From NCBI RefSeq assembly GCF_003863365.1, contig NZ_RQXT01000036.1:1-64000 (forward strand): 64,000 bases of DNA, in the 5' to 3' direction. The stretch's first letter is position 1, and every line of letters starts with the position of its first letter. The position numbers were made by a program, and so were the translations under genes. A model generated the notes under the pieces. The model was not told where the DNA came from. It saw only the letters and a program-made list of their open reading frames with translations, and did no database searches. This document shows, piece by piece, positions 26,808 to 35,233 of this stretch. This stretch comes from Mesorhizobium tamadayense (GTDB lineage: Bacteria > Pseudomonadota > Alphaproteobacteria > Rhizobiales > Rhizobiaceae).

Positions 26808-29030
26808 TCATCTGCCTTCGTCCGGGACGAATTCCAGCATGATCGTCGACAACGGCGGCAACAGCATAGCCGCCGATATGCCGCCGCCTTCTTCGCTCGC
26901 CACGACCATGCCGACATTGCCCATGCCGGAGCCGCCATAATCGGCGGCGTCAGTGTTCATGATCTCGCGCCACTCGCCCGCCTCCGGCAGCGGCACGCGA
27001 TAGTTCTCGCGCGGCACCGGCGTGAAATTGGAGATGATGGCGATCGGGTTGCCGTCCGGCGCGCTGCGCAGCCAGGCAAAGACTGAATTGTCGCGGTCGT
27101 CGACGATCAGCCAGGAGAAGCCCTCCGGCTCGCAGTCGCGCGCATGCAGCGCCGGGCGCGAGCGGTAGAGATAGTTCAAGTCCCGCACCGCCTGCCAGAC
27201 GCCGCGGTGCGGGGCGTGGTCCAGCAGGTCCCAGTCGAGCGCGCGTTCCTCGCTCCACTCGCGGCGCTGGGCGAACTCTTGACCCATGAACAGGAGCTTC
27301 TTGCCGGGATAGCCCCACATGAAGGCGTAGTAGGCGCGCAGCGTGGCGAATTTCTGCCAGTCGTCTCCGGCCATCTTGTGAAGCAGCGAGCCCTTACCGT
27401 GCACTACCTCGTCATGAGAGAGCGGCAGCACGAAATTCTCGGAGAAGGCGTAGACCAGCCCGAAGGTGATATCGTTGTGGTGGTGCTTGCGATATATCGG
27501 CTCCTTGGAGAAATACTCCAGCGTGTCGTGCATGAAGCCCATGTTCCACTTGAAGCCGAAGCCAAGCCCGCCTTCATGCACCGGCTGCGAGACTTTTGGC
27601 CATGAGGTCGATTCCTCCGCGATCGTCATCACGCCAGGATGGTGGCCGTAAAGCTCCTTGTTCATCTTCTGCAGGAAGGCGACCGCCTCGAGGTTCTCGC
27701 GCCCGCCCTTCTCGTTGGGGATCCACTCGCCCGCCTTGCGCGAATAGTCGAGGTAGAGCATCGAGGCGACCGCGTCGACGCGCAGGCCGTCGACATGGTA
27801 TTTCTCGGCCCAGAACAGTGCGTTGTTGACGAGGAACGACACCACCTCGCGGCGGCCGAAATTGTAGATTGCCGTGTTCCAGTCGGGATGAAAACCCTGG
27901 CGCGGGTCTTCATGCTCGTAGAGCGCGGTGCCGTCGAATTTCACCAGGCCATGCTCGTCGACCGGGAAGTGCGCCGGCACCCAGTCGAGGATGACGCCGA
28001 CGCCGGCGCGATGCGCGCCGTCGACGAAGCGGGCGAAGCCTTCGGGATCGCCGAAGCGCGCGGTTGGCGCATAGAGGCCGGTCGTCTGGTAGCCCCAGGA
28101 CGGGTCGTAGGGATGCTCGGAGATCGGCAGGAACTCGATATGGGTGAAGCCGGTGTCGACCGCGTACGGGATCAGCCGCGCGGCGAGCTCGTCCCAGGTG
28201 AGGAACGTGCCGTCGTCGCGGCGCTGCCACGAGCCGGCGTGGACCTCGTAGATCGAGATCGCCTCGCGCCGGGGATCGGCCTTTTGCCAGAAGCTGCGGT
28301 GCGCCTCGTCGCCCCATTGATGCGCCATCGGCGGCGCCGTCACCGAGGCGGTCGCCGGACGCAGCTCGGATTCGAAGGCGAACGGATCCGCCTTGAGCGG
28401 CAGCCTGACGCCGTCGGGACCGATGATCTCGAACTTATAGGGCCGGCCGGAGCCGAGATCCGGAATGAACAGTTCCCAGATGCCGGTGTCCTTGCGGCCG
28501 CGCATGGTGTGCCGGCGGCCGTCCCAGTCGTTGAAGGCGCCAACCACCGAGACCCGCCTGGCATTCGGCGCCCATACGGCGAAGTGCACACCGGTGGCGC
28601 CCTCATGCTCGATGATATGGGCGCCGAGCTTGTCGAAGAGCCTTAGGTGCGAACCCTCAGCCATGTAGTAGTCGTCCAGCGGTCCGAGCACCGGGCCAAA
28701 GGAATAAGGGTCGGTAAGCCACCAGTCGCCGCCGGCGTTTTTCGCGTGATAGCGCAGCGGCTGACGCTTGCGGATCGAAAGCTTGCCCTCGAAGAAGCCG
28801 GCATCATCGCTGCGGGTGAGCTCGCCGACCTCCTTGCCGGTCAGCGTGTAGGCAGTGACGAACTCCGCATTGGGCACGAAGCAGCGGGCGACGAAGCCCT
28901 TGCCGGCCTCATGCACGCCAAGAACGGCAAAGGGATCGCCATGCGTTCCGGCGACAATCGCCGCGACATCACCGGCTGACGCCAGTCCGTCCGGCCCGCT
29001 TGTCGCAGCGGTCGCGCGCGGCTTCCTCAT
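26808..29030 (-). CDS. glgB: 1,4-alpha-glucan branching enzyme GlgB
   Basis: A 741-residue GH13 branching enzyme that makes alpha-1,6 branches. After an N-terminal region and a CBM48 (residues 120-220, HFAVWAPNARRVSVVGAFND), the barrel shows the nucleophile Asp in GLRVDAVASMLYLDYSRK, the acid/base Glu in IAEESTSWP, and LSHDEVVHGKGSLL. ATG 29030 (MRKPRATAATSG) is chosen. The same frame stays open for 96 further codons upstream, but these only translate a 63-base tandem repeat, so they are unlikely to be made. Confidence 0.94.
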   Translation of the reverse strand: MRKPRATAATSGPDGLASAGDVAAIVAGTHGDPFAVLGVHEAGKGFVARCFVPNAEFVTAYTLTGKEVGELTRSDDAGFFEGKLSIRKRQPLRYHAKNAGGDWWLTDPYSFGPVLGPLDDYYMAEGSHLRLFDKLGAHIIEHEGATGVHFAVWAPNARRVSVVGAFNDWDGRRHTMRGRKDTGIWELFIPDLGSGRPYKFEIIGPDGVRLPLKADPFAFESELRPATASVTAPPMAHQWGDEAHRSFWQKADPRREAISIYEVHAGSWQRRDDGTFLTWDELAARLIPYAVDTGFTHIEFLPISEHPYDPSWGYQTTGLYAPTARFGDPEGFARFVDGAHRAGVGVILDWVPAHFPVDEHGLVKFDGTALYEHEDPRQGFHPDWNTAIYNFGRREVVSFLVNNALFWAEKYHVDGLRVDAVASMLYLDYSRKAGEWIPNEKGGRENLEAVAFLQKMNKELYGHHPGVMTIAEESTSWPKVSQPVHEGGLGFGFKWNMGFMHDTLEYFSKEPIYRKHHHNDITFGLVYAFSENFVLPLSHDEVVHGKGSLLHKMAGDDWQKFATLRAYYAFMWGYPGKKLLFMGQEFAQRREWSEERALDWDLLDHAPHRGVWQAVRDLNYLYRSRPALHARDCEPEGFSWLIVDDRDNSVFAWLRSAPDGNPIAIISNFTPVPRENYRVPLPEAGEWREIMNTDAADYGGSGMGNVGMVVASEEGGGISAAMLLPPLSTIMLEFVPDEGR

Positions 29031-29044
29031 CAGACGGTCGCCCT

Positions 29045-29337
29045 CCCCGGGCACCTTTGTTTTGGCGCATGTCTTAGTCCAGCATGCACCGTTCTTAGTC
29101 TTGGTGCATGTCGCAAAACCGCTACGCACTTTTGGGCGACATGCATCAATCTTTGTTTTGGTGCATGCCGTGATCCCAAAACCGCTACGCACTTTTGGGC
29201 GACATGCACCGATCTTTGTTTTGGTGCATGCCGTGATCCCAAAACCGCTACGCACTTTTGGGCGACATGCATCAATCTTTGTTTTGGTGCATGCCGTGAT
29301 CCCAAAACCGCTACGCACTTTTGGGCGACATGCACCG
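29045..29337. repeat. Tandem array of a 63-base palindromic repeat upstream of glgB
   Basis: Units begin GCATGCCGTGATCCCAAAAC at 29163, 29226 and 29289, an exact 63-base period. A 57-base variant starts at 29106 and a degraded part at 29045-29105. Each unit can fold: CCCAAAA/TTTTGGG arms around CCGCTACGCAC, flanked by GCATG/CATGC. It fills most of the 340-base glgP-glgB gap. The period is a multiple of three, which keeps a frame open into glgB. Copies adjoin directly, so this is not CRISPR. Confidence 0.85.
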
Positions 29338-29370
29338 GGGCCACATCGTTCGTGACCTCATGCAATCACA

Positions 29371-31833
29371 TCAGGCCGGCACGTTCCAGATTTCTTTCGC
29401 ATATTGGCGGATGGTGCGATCGGACGAGAACCAGCCGACCCGGGCGACGTTGCGGATGGCGCGCGCGTACCAGTCGGGACTGTTGCGCCAGACATCGTCG
29501 ACCTCACGCTGGCAGGCGGCGTAGGAGTCGAAATCGGCCGCCACCATGAACCAGTCCCTCTGATAGAGGTCGTTCATCAGGTCGCGGTAGCGGCTGGGAT
29601 CGTCGGGCGAGAAGACGCCGGACGAGATCGCCGACACCGCTTGCGACAGCTCCGGCGAGGTTTCGATCACGCCACGCGGGTTGTAGCCATTGGCGCGCCG
29701 TTCCGCGACTTCCGCCGTGGTGAGGCCGAAGATGAAGATATTGTCGTCGCCCACGTGCTCCTTGATCTCGACATTGGCGCCGTCGAGCGTGCCGATGGTC
29801 AAGGCGCCGTTGAGGGCAAACTTCATGTTGCCGGTGCCGGAGGCCTCCATGCCCGCGGTCGATATCTGCTCGGACAGATCGGCGGCCGGCATCAGCACCT
29901 CGGCCAGGCTGACATTGTAGTTCGGCACGAACACAACCTTCAGCAGGCCGCGCACCGAGGGGTCGCCATTGATTACCCTGGCGACGTCGTTGGCCAGTTT
30001 GATGATGAGCTTGGCATTATGGTAGCTGGGAGCCGCCTTGCCGCCGAAGAATTTCACCCGCGGCATCCACTCCCGCTCGGGATGCGATCGGATCTGGTCG
30101 TAAAGCGCGATCGCCTCCAGGATGTTGAGGAGCTGGCGCTTGTATTCGTGGATGCGCTTGACCTGGATGTCGAACAGCGCCGAAGGATCGAGCCTGATGC
30201 CGAGCCGGTCGGCGACGAGGTTGGCAAGCCTCGCCTTGTTCTGCCGCTTCACGGCGGCGAACTTCTCGCGGAAGGCGGCGTCGTCGGCGAGTGGATCGAG
30301 ATCCTTGATCGCCTCGATGTCGTCCATGAAGCGGCCGCCGATCGCCTCGCGCGCAAGCGCGGTCAGGCCCGGGTTGCACTGGATCAGCCAGCGCCTGGGC
30401 GTGATGCCGTTGGTCTTGTTGTTGATACGGTCCGGATAGAGCCTGTGCAGATCGGCGAACACCGTCTCCTTCATCAGCTCGGTGTGCAGAGCCGAGACGC
30501 CGTTGATCGAATGCGAGCCGACGAAGGCGAGATTGCCCATGCGCACGCGGCGGTCGCCGTTCTCCTGGATCAGCGAGATGCGGGCGATCTGCTCGCCGGA
30601 GAAGTGGTTGTTCGCGCGGGCCTCGAGCAGCACCTGGGCATTGATGGCGTAGACGATCTGCATATGGCGCGGCAGCAGGCGCTCGAAGAGCGGCACCGGC
30701 CAGCTTTCCAGCGCCTCCGGCAGCAGCGTGTGGTTGGTGTAGGCGAAGGTGCGCTTGGTGATGTCCCAGGCTTGGTCAAAATCCATGCCGTGGACGTCCA
30801 TCAGAAGCCGCATCAGCTCCGGCACGGCGACCGCGGGATGGGTGTCGTTCAGGTGGATCGCGGCCTTGTCGGGCAGCGACTTCAGGTCGCCATATTGGCT
30901 GAGATGGCGCTGGACGATGTCCTGCAGCGAAGCGGTGGAGAAGAAATATTCCTGCCTCAGCCTGAGCTCCTGCCCGGCCTTGTGGGAATCGGCAGGATAG
31001 AGCACACGTGACAGCGCGTCGGCCTTGTTGCTTTCGGCGAGCGCGCCGATGTGGTCGCCAGCATTGAACTTGTCGAGCAGGATCGGGTCGATCGGCATGC
31101 CGGACCACAGCCGCAGCGTGTTGACGCGCTTGGCGCGCCAGCCGGCGACCGGCGTGTCATAGGCGACGGCCAGCACATGCTCGGTCGGCTTCCAGACGTG
31201 CCGCTCCAGCCGGCCGTCCTTGGAGGTGATCGATTCCACCGAGCCGCCGAAGCCGACCTCGAAGGAACGCTCGCGCCGCTCGAACTCCCACGGGTTGCCG
31301 TGGTCAAGCCAGGTCTCCGGCAGCTCGACCTGCCAGCCGTCATGGATCTCCTGGCGGAACATGCCGTTGGCGTAGCGGATGCCGTAGCCGTGCGCAGGAA
31401 TATCAACGGTCGCCATGCTTTCCATGAAGCAGGCGGCGAGCCGGCCGAGGCCGCCATTGCCGAGGGCTGCGTCCGGCTCGAGGCCCGCGATGAGGTCGAG
31501 ATCGACGCCGAGCGAGGCGAGCGCCTCGCGCATGTTCTCCATCAGGCCGAGATTGGAGAAGGCGTCGCGCATCAGGCGCCCGATCAGAAATTCGAGCGAG
31601 AGATAATAGACGCGCTTTTCCTGCTGGTCGTAAGCTTCCCTGGTCGCCTGCATCCAGTGATCGACGACGCGGTCGCGCACCACCTTGATCGAGGCGGTCA
31701 GCCAGTCATAGGGCGTGGCAACCGCGGTGTCCTTGCCGACCCTGTACTTGAGCGACATCAAGACTTCTTCGGCGAGCGTCTTGGGATCGGGATTGTCGAG
31801 AGCGGGGGCTTCGATCGTCATGGTGGGTGTCAT
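29371..31833 (-). CDS. glgP: Glycogen phosphorylase GlgP
   Basis: An 820-residue GT35 phosphorylase releasing glucose-1-phosphate from glycogen ends with pyridoxal phosphate as cofactor. The PLP lysine lies in EASGTGNMKFALNGALTIGT near the C-terminus, followed by LDGANVEI. N-terminal landmarks are RVYYLSLEFLIGRLM and ALGNGGLGRLAACFM; KRIHEYKRQLLN is also typical. ATG 31833 (MTPTMTIEAPALDNP) is preferred; ATG 31821 is a close alternative. It is the first gene of the glycogen operon, so the main promoter should lie in the 143 bases upstream, where no clear boxes are visible. Confidence 0.95.
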   Translation of the reverse strand: MTPTMTIEAPALDNPDPKTLAEEVLMSLKYRVGKDTAVATPYDWLTASIKVVRDRVVDHWMQATREAYDQQEKRVYYLSLEFLIGRLMRDAFSNLGLMENMREALASLGVDLDLIAGLEPDAALGNGGLGRLAACFMESMATVDIPAHGYGIRYANGMFRQEIHDGWQVELPETWLDHGNPWEFERRERSFEVGFGGSVESITSKDGRLERHVWKPTEHVLAVAYDTPVAGWRAKRVNTLRLWSGMPIDPILLDKFNAGDHIGALAESNKADALSRVLYPADSHKAGQELRLRQEYFFSTASLQDIVQRHLSQYGDLKSLPDKAAIHLNDTHPAVAVPELMRLLMDVHGMDFDQAWDITKRTFAYTNHTLLPEALESWPVPLFERLLPRHMQIVYAINAQVLLEARANNHFSGEQIARISLIQENGDRRVRMGNLAFVGSHSINGVSALHTELMKETVFADLHRLYPDRINNKTNGITPRRWLIQCNPGLTALAREAIGGRFMDDIEAIKDLDPLADDAAFREKFAAVKRQNKARLANLVADRLGIRLDPSALFDIQVKRIHEYKRQLLNILEAIALYDQIRSHPEREWMPRVKFFGGKAAPSYHNAKLIIKLANDVARVINGDPSVRGLLKVVFVPNYNVSLAEVLMPAADLSEQISTAGMEASGTGNMKFALNGALTIGTLDGANVEIKEHVGDDNIFIFGLTTAEVAERRANGYNPRGVIETSPELSQAVSAISSGVFSPDDPSRYRDLMNDLYQRDWFMVAADFDSYAACQREVDDVWRNSPDWYARAIRNVARVGWFSSDRTIRQYAKEIWNVPA

Positions 31834-31976
31834 GCTGCCTCTCGTGTTGGTACCACGATCATACCGGCTTTCACCGTTACTCCCAGCCCTTCCTACTGCA
31901 TTGCAACATACATTCAATCGATTTAGGTCGCGATGCATCGGGCTCCCCTGCGGCAACTTACCGTAGTGGACGGAGC

Positions 31977-32759
31977 TTAGGCCGCCAGCGCGTCCTCCGG
32001 CGGCTTCTTGGCGCCGGTCATGAGCGCGACGGCATCCGACATGGAAATCTGCTTGGGATCGACGACGCAGAGGCGCCGCCCGAGCCGGTGGATGTGGATG
32101 CGATCGGCCACCTCGAAGACATGCGGCATGTTGTGCGAGATGAGCACGATCGGCAGGCCGCGCTTCTTGACGTCGAGGATCAGTTCCAGCACGCGGCGGC
32201 TTTCCTTGACGCCAAGGGCCGCGGTCGGTTCGTCCATGATCACCACTTTCGAGCCGAAGGCGGCGGCGCGCGCCACCGCGACGCCCTGGCGCTGGCCGCC
32301 CGAGAGCGTCTCCACCGCCTGGCTGATGTTCTGGATGGTCATCAGGCCAAGCTCGGTGAGCTTGTCGCGGGCGCGCTTTTCCATCGCCGGGCGGTCCAGC
32401 ATGCGCAACCAGCTGCCAAGAGGTCCGGGCTTGCGGATTTCGCGGCCAAGGAACATGTTGTCGGCGATCGACAGCGCCGGCGAGAGCGCCAGGTTCTGGT
32501 AAACCGTCTCGATGCCGGCTTCGCGGGCTTCGATGGGCGACTTGAACTGCACCTGCTTGCCGTCGAGCTCGATCACCCCCTCATCGGCATGCACGGCGCC
32601 GGAGATCGCCTTGATCAGCGTCGACTTTCCGGCGCCGTTGTCGCCGATCACCGCCAGGATTTCTCCGGGGTAGAGATCGAAGTCACAGTTGTTGAGCGCG
32701 GTCACGCGGCCATAGCGCTTGGTGAGGCCGCGCGCGGTGAGGACAGGCTCTTGGGTCAT
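31977..32759 (-). CDS. frcA: Fructose ABC transporter ATPase FrcA
   Basis: A 260-residue single-domain sugar ABC ATPase of the CUT2 class. Walker A is GDNGAGKSTLIKAI near residue 40, the signature is LSGGQRQGVAVARA, and Walker B is KVVIMDEPTAALG. Single-domain size, rather than the 500-residue RbsA form, matches the rhizobial FrcA. It is the last gene of the - strand group frcB-frcC-frcA, two bases after frcC. ATG 32759 (MTQEPVLTARGLTKRYG) fits; the frame upstream overlaps frcC in another phase. Confidence 0.9.
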   Translation of the reverse strand: MTQEPVLTARGLTKRYGRVTALNNCDFDLYPGEILAVIGDNGAGKSTLIKAISGAVHADEGVIELDGKQVQFKSPIEAREAGIETVYQNLALSPALSIADNMFLGREIRKPGPLGSWLRMLDRPAMEKRARDKLTELGLMTIQNISQAVETLSGGQRQGVAVARAAAFGSKVVIMDEPTAALGVKESRRVLELILDVKKRGLPIVLISHNMPHVFEVADRIHIHRLGRRLCVVDPKQISMSDAVALMTGAKKPPEDALAA

Positions 32760-32761
32760 GG

Positions 32762-33826
32762 TTACACCGAAACCTTTCTGATCCACTGGTCGATCGCCAC
32801 AGCGCCGATGATGAGGACGCCGGTGAGCAGCACCTTCCACTGCGGGTCGGCGCCCAGCATGTTGAGGCCCATCGAGACGACGCCGACGATCATGGCGCCG
32901 AACAGCGTGCCGAGGATCGAGCCGCGGCCGCCAAAGAGCGAGATGCCGCCGATCACCGTCGCGGTGATCGCCTGCAAATTGTAGTCGGTGACGGCGGCCG
33001 ACGGCGAGATCGAGCCGTTGCGGCCGATGGAGACCCAGGCCGCGAAGGCGGCAATCAGGCCGGCAAGCGTGTAGACGGCCATCAGCACCTTCTTGGTCTG
33101 GATGCCCGACAGCTTCGCCGCCTCGGGATCGTCGCCGACGGCATAAACATGACGGCCCCAGGCGGTGTGATTGAGCACGTACCAAAGGATCGCCACCAGC
33201 ACGACGGTGGCAATGACACCGGCCGTCAGCACCGCAGAGCCGACCCTGAAGCTCATAGCGAACAGATGCAGAAGCGGCGCCTGGGCATCGACATCGGCAT
33301 CGCGGATCGTCTCATTGGCGGAATAAATGAAGTTCGTCGCCATGACGATGTTCCAGGTGCCGAGCGTCACGATGAAGGGCGGCAGCTTCATGTAAGCGAC
33401 CAGCAGGCCGTTGAGCAGGCCGCAGGCGGCGCCGGCGGCAAGCCCTACGACCACCGCAAGAAGCGTCGGCAGACCGTAGGTGATGGCGCAGTTGCCCATG
33501 ATCACGGCCGAGATCACCATGATCACGCCGACCGAGAGATCGATGCCTGCGGTCAGGATGACTAGCGTCTGGGCGGCGCCCAGAATACCGACGATGGCGA
33601 TCTGCTGCAGGATCAGCGTCAGCGTGTAGGACGAGAAGAAACGTCCGCCGATGGCAATGCCGAAGATGATGATCGACAGCACCAGCACGATCAGCGGCAC
33701 CGCCGCAGGCGTCGAATGCAGGAAGTGCTGGGCGCGCTTGACGAACGACGTACCATGCTCCTCGAAAGCGGCGACGCTGGTGTCGCTGCCCGAGAGTGCC
33801 TTCTCGAATTCCTGAATCTGCGACAT
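32762..33826 (-). CDS. frcC: Fructose ABC transporter permease FrcC
   Basis: A 354-residue CUT2-family permease with about nine or ten hydrophobic segments. Conserved stretches are LVILTAGIDLSVGVIMVISAV, GLLNGLLVAYMKLPPFIVTLGT and GRNGSISPSAAVTDYNLQAITATVIGG, the last typical of RbsC-like permeases. ATG 33826 (MSQIQEFEKALSG) has GGGAGGAT upstream; the longer reading begins in the frcB-frcC spacer. It partners with FrcA and the binding protein FrcB. Confidence 0.91.
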   Translation of the reverse strand: MSQIQEFEKALSGSDTSVAAFEEHGTSFVKRAQHFLHSTPAAVPLIVLVLSIIIFGIAIGGRFFSSYTLTLILQQIAIVGILGAAQTLVILTAGIDLSVGVIMVISAVIMGNCAITYGLPTLLAVVVGLAAGAACGLLNGLLVAYMKLPPFIVTLGTWNIVMATNFIYSANETIRDADVDAQAPLLHLFAMSFRVGSAVLTAGVIATVVLVAILWYVLNHTAWGRHVYAVGDDPEAAKLSGIQTKKVLMAVYTLAGLIAAFAAWVSIGRNGSISPSAAVTDYNLQAITATVIGGISLFGGRGSILGTLFGAMIVGVVSMGLNMLGADPQWKVLLTGVLIIGAVAIDQWIRKVSV

Positions 33827-33933
33827 GTATCCTCCCGTCTCGCGGAGCTTCGTCATGACTCCGTGCCGCGTTTTTTGCATTCCGGTCTGTCGCCGGGCTT
33901 ATCAGCGCTTACGAAAATGCATCGTCCACCCGA

Positions 33934-33961
33934 TGCGGCCGGGGATCAAGCCCCAGCCGCA
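33934..33961 (-). other. Hairpin between frcB and frcC
   Basis: TGCGGC pairs with GCCGCA around an inner CCCC/GGGG stem with one mismatch and a 6-base loop, 23 bases after the frcB stop. No T-tract follows. It probably raises the amount of binding protein over permease by protecting the frcB mRNA. Confidence 0.55.
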
Positions 33962-33984
33962 AGGTTTGTGCGCTCTTCAGGGCA

Positions 33985-35019
33985 TCAGCCCCAGCACTTG
34001 GCGAGGCCTTCCTTGGTGTCGATGGACTTCACGCCGTTCGCCGGCTTGTCGGTCACGAGGTTGACGCCGGTGTCGAAGAAGTTCTTGCCTTCGGTCGGCT
34101 TCGGCTTGGTGCCGTCCTTGGCATAAGCGGCGATCGCCTCGATGCCGAGCGCGGCCATCTGCAACGGATACTGCTGCGAGGTGGCGCCGATCACGCCTTC
34201 GGTAACCGACTTCACGCCCGGGCAGCCGCCGTCGACGGAGACGATCAGCACCTGCTTTTCGAGGCCGACAGCCTTGAGCGCCTGGTAGGCGCCAACGGCG
34301 GCGGGCTCGTTGATGGTGTGGATGACGTTGATGGCATTGTCCTTCTGCAGGAGGTTCTCCATCGCCTTGCGGCCGCCTTCCTCGTTGCCGTTGGTCACGT
34401 CATGGCCGACGATGCGCGCATCGTCCTCGTCGCCGATCTTGTTCGGATCCTTCACGTCGATGCCGTAGCCCATCATGAAGCCCTGGTCGCGCAGCACGTC
34501 GACGGTCGGCTGCGAGGGGGTGAGGTCGAGGAAGCCGATCTTGGCGTCCTTGGCCTTGTCGCCGAGCGTTGCGGCAGCCCAGGCGCCGATCAGCTTGCCG
34601 GCTTCGAGATTGTCGGTGGCGAAGGTCGCATCGGCGGCGTCGATCGGATCGAGCGGCGTGTCGAGCGCGATCACTAGCAGGCCGGCGTCACGCGCCTTCT
34701 TCACCGTCGGCACGATGCCCTTGGTGTCGGAAGCGGTGATCAGGATGCCCTTGGCGCCGTCGGCGATGCAGCTTTCGATCGCCGCGACCTGGCTCTCGCT
34801 GTCGCCGTCGATCTTGCCGGCATAGGTCTTGAGGTCGACGCCGAGTTCCTTGGCCTTGGCGGTGGCGCCCTCCTTCATCTTGACGAAAAAGGGATTGGTG
34901 TCAGTCTTGGTGATCAGGCAGGCGCCGACGCCGGCGGCCGACGCAGACGAGGCGAACGCCATCAAGCCCAACCCGGCAGCCGCGAACACGGTGGATTTCA
35001 GCAGCGATTTCTTGGTCAC
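33985..35019 (-). CDS. frcB: Fructose-binding periplasmic protein FrcB
   Basis: A 344-residue periplasmic sugar-binding protein of the ribose/xylose-binding class. The signal peptide is residues 1-29 (LLKSTVFAAAGLGLMAFASSASA), and the mature part starts GVGACLITKTDTNPFFVKM. The hinge and ligand region is visible in IALDTPLDP and VIHTINEPAAVGAYQALK. The start is GTG 35019, preceded by GGGAGG; no ATG fits. It is the first gene of the transport group and diverges from frcR across a palindromic operator. Fructose specificity is inferred from the locus layout known in Sinorhizobium meliloti. Confidence 0.9.
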   Translation of the reverse strand: MTKKSLLKSTVFAAAGLGLMAFASSASAAGVGACLITKTDTNPFFVKMKEGATAKAKELGVDLKTYAGKIDGDSESQVAAIESCIADGAKGILITASDTKGIVPTVKKARDAGLLVIALDTPLDPIDAADATFATDNLEAGKLIGAWAAATLGDKAKDAKIGFLDLTPSQPTVDVLRDQGFMMGYGIDVKDPNKIGDEDDARIVGHDVTNGNEEGGRKAMENLLQKDNAINVIHTINEPAAVGAYQALKAVGLEKQVLIVSVDGGCPGVKSVTEGVIGATSQQYPLQMAALGIEAIAAYAKDGTKPKPTEGKNFFDTGVNLVTDKPANGVKSIDTKEGLAKCWG

Positions 35020-35133
35020 GATTTTTTCCTCCCAATTGAACCATTCCGGACGCCGGCCAACCCGGCGCCTCAAGCGCATCCAACCATTTCTCCCAGCGTG
35101 GACGCTACCCCAAAAGACACCAGTCCGAGACAT

Positions 35134-35171
35134 CTGTCAATAATTAAATCACTCTTATTTATTATTGACAG
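35134..35171. promoter_or_regulatory. frcB/frcR operator with divergent -35 boxes
   Basis: Perfect 11-base inverted repeat CTGTCAATAAT (35134-35144) and ATTATTGACAG (35161-35171) with a 16-base A/T-rich centre, between the divergent frcB and frcR genes. Each arm contains TTGACA pointing outwards, so each can serve as the -35 box of the promoter on its own side. A ROK repressor bound here would block both. Confidence 0.75.
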
Positions 35172-35233
35172 ACTTGCGCCGTTCACTCATTCTGAACGAA
35201 AAGCAGCGTGGGGAAACCAACGGGAGGAACAGG

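Noticed and set aside
29031..29318. N-terminal extension of GlgB
   Set aside because: Only translates the tandem repeat; the family start MRKPRATAATSG at 29030 gives normal length.
29045..29337. CRISPR array
   Set aside because: The units adjoin without unique spacers and no cas genes are near; it is a plain tandem array.
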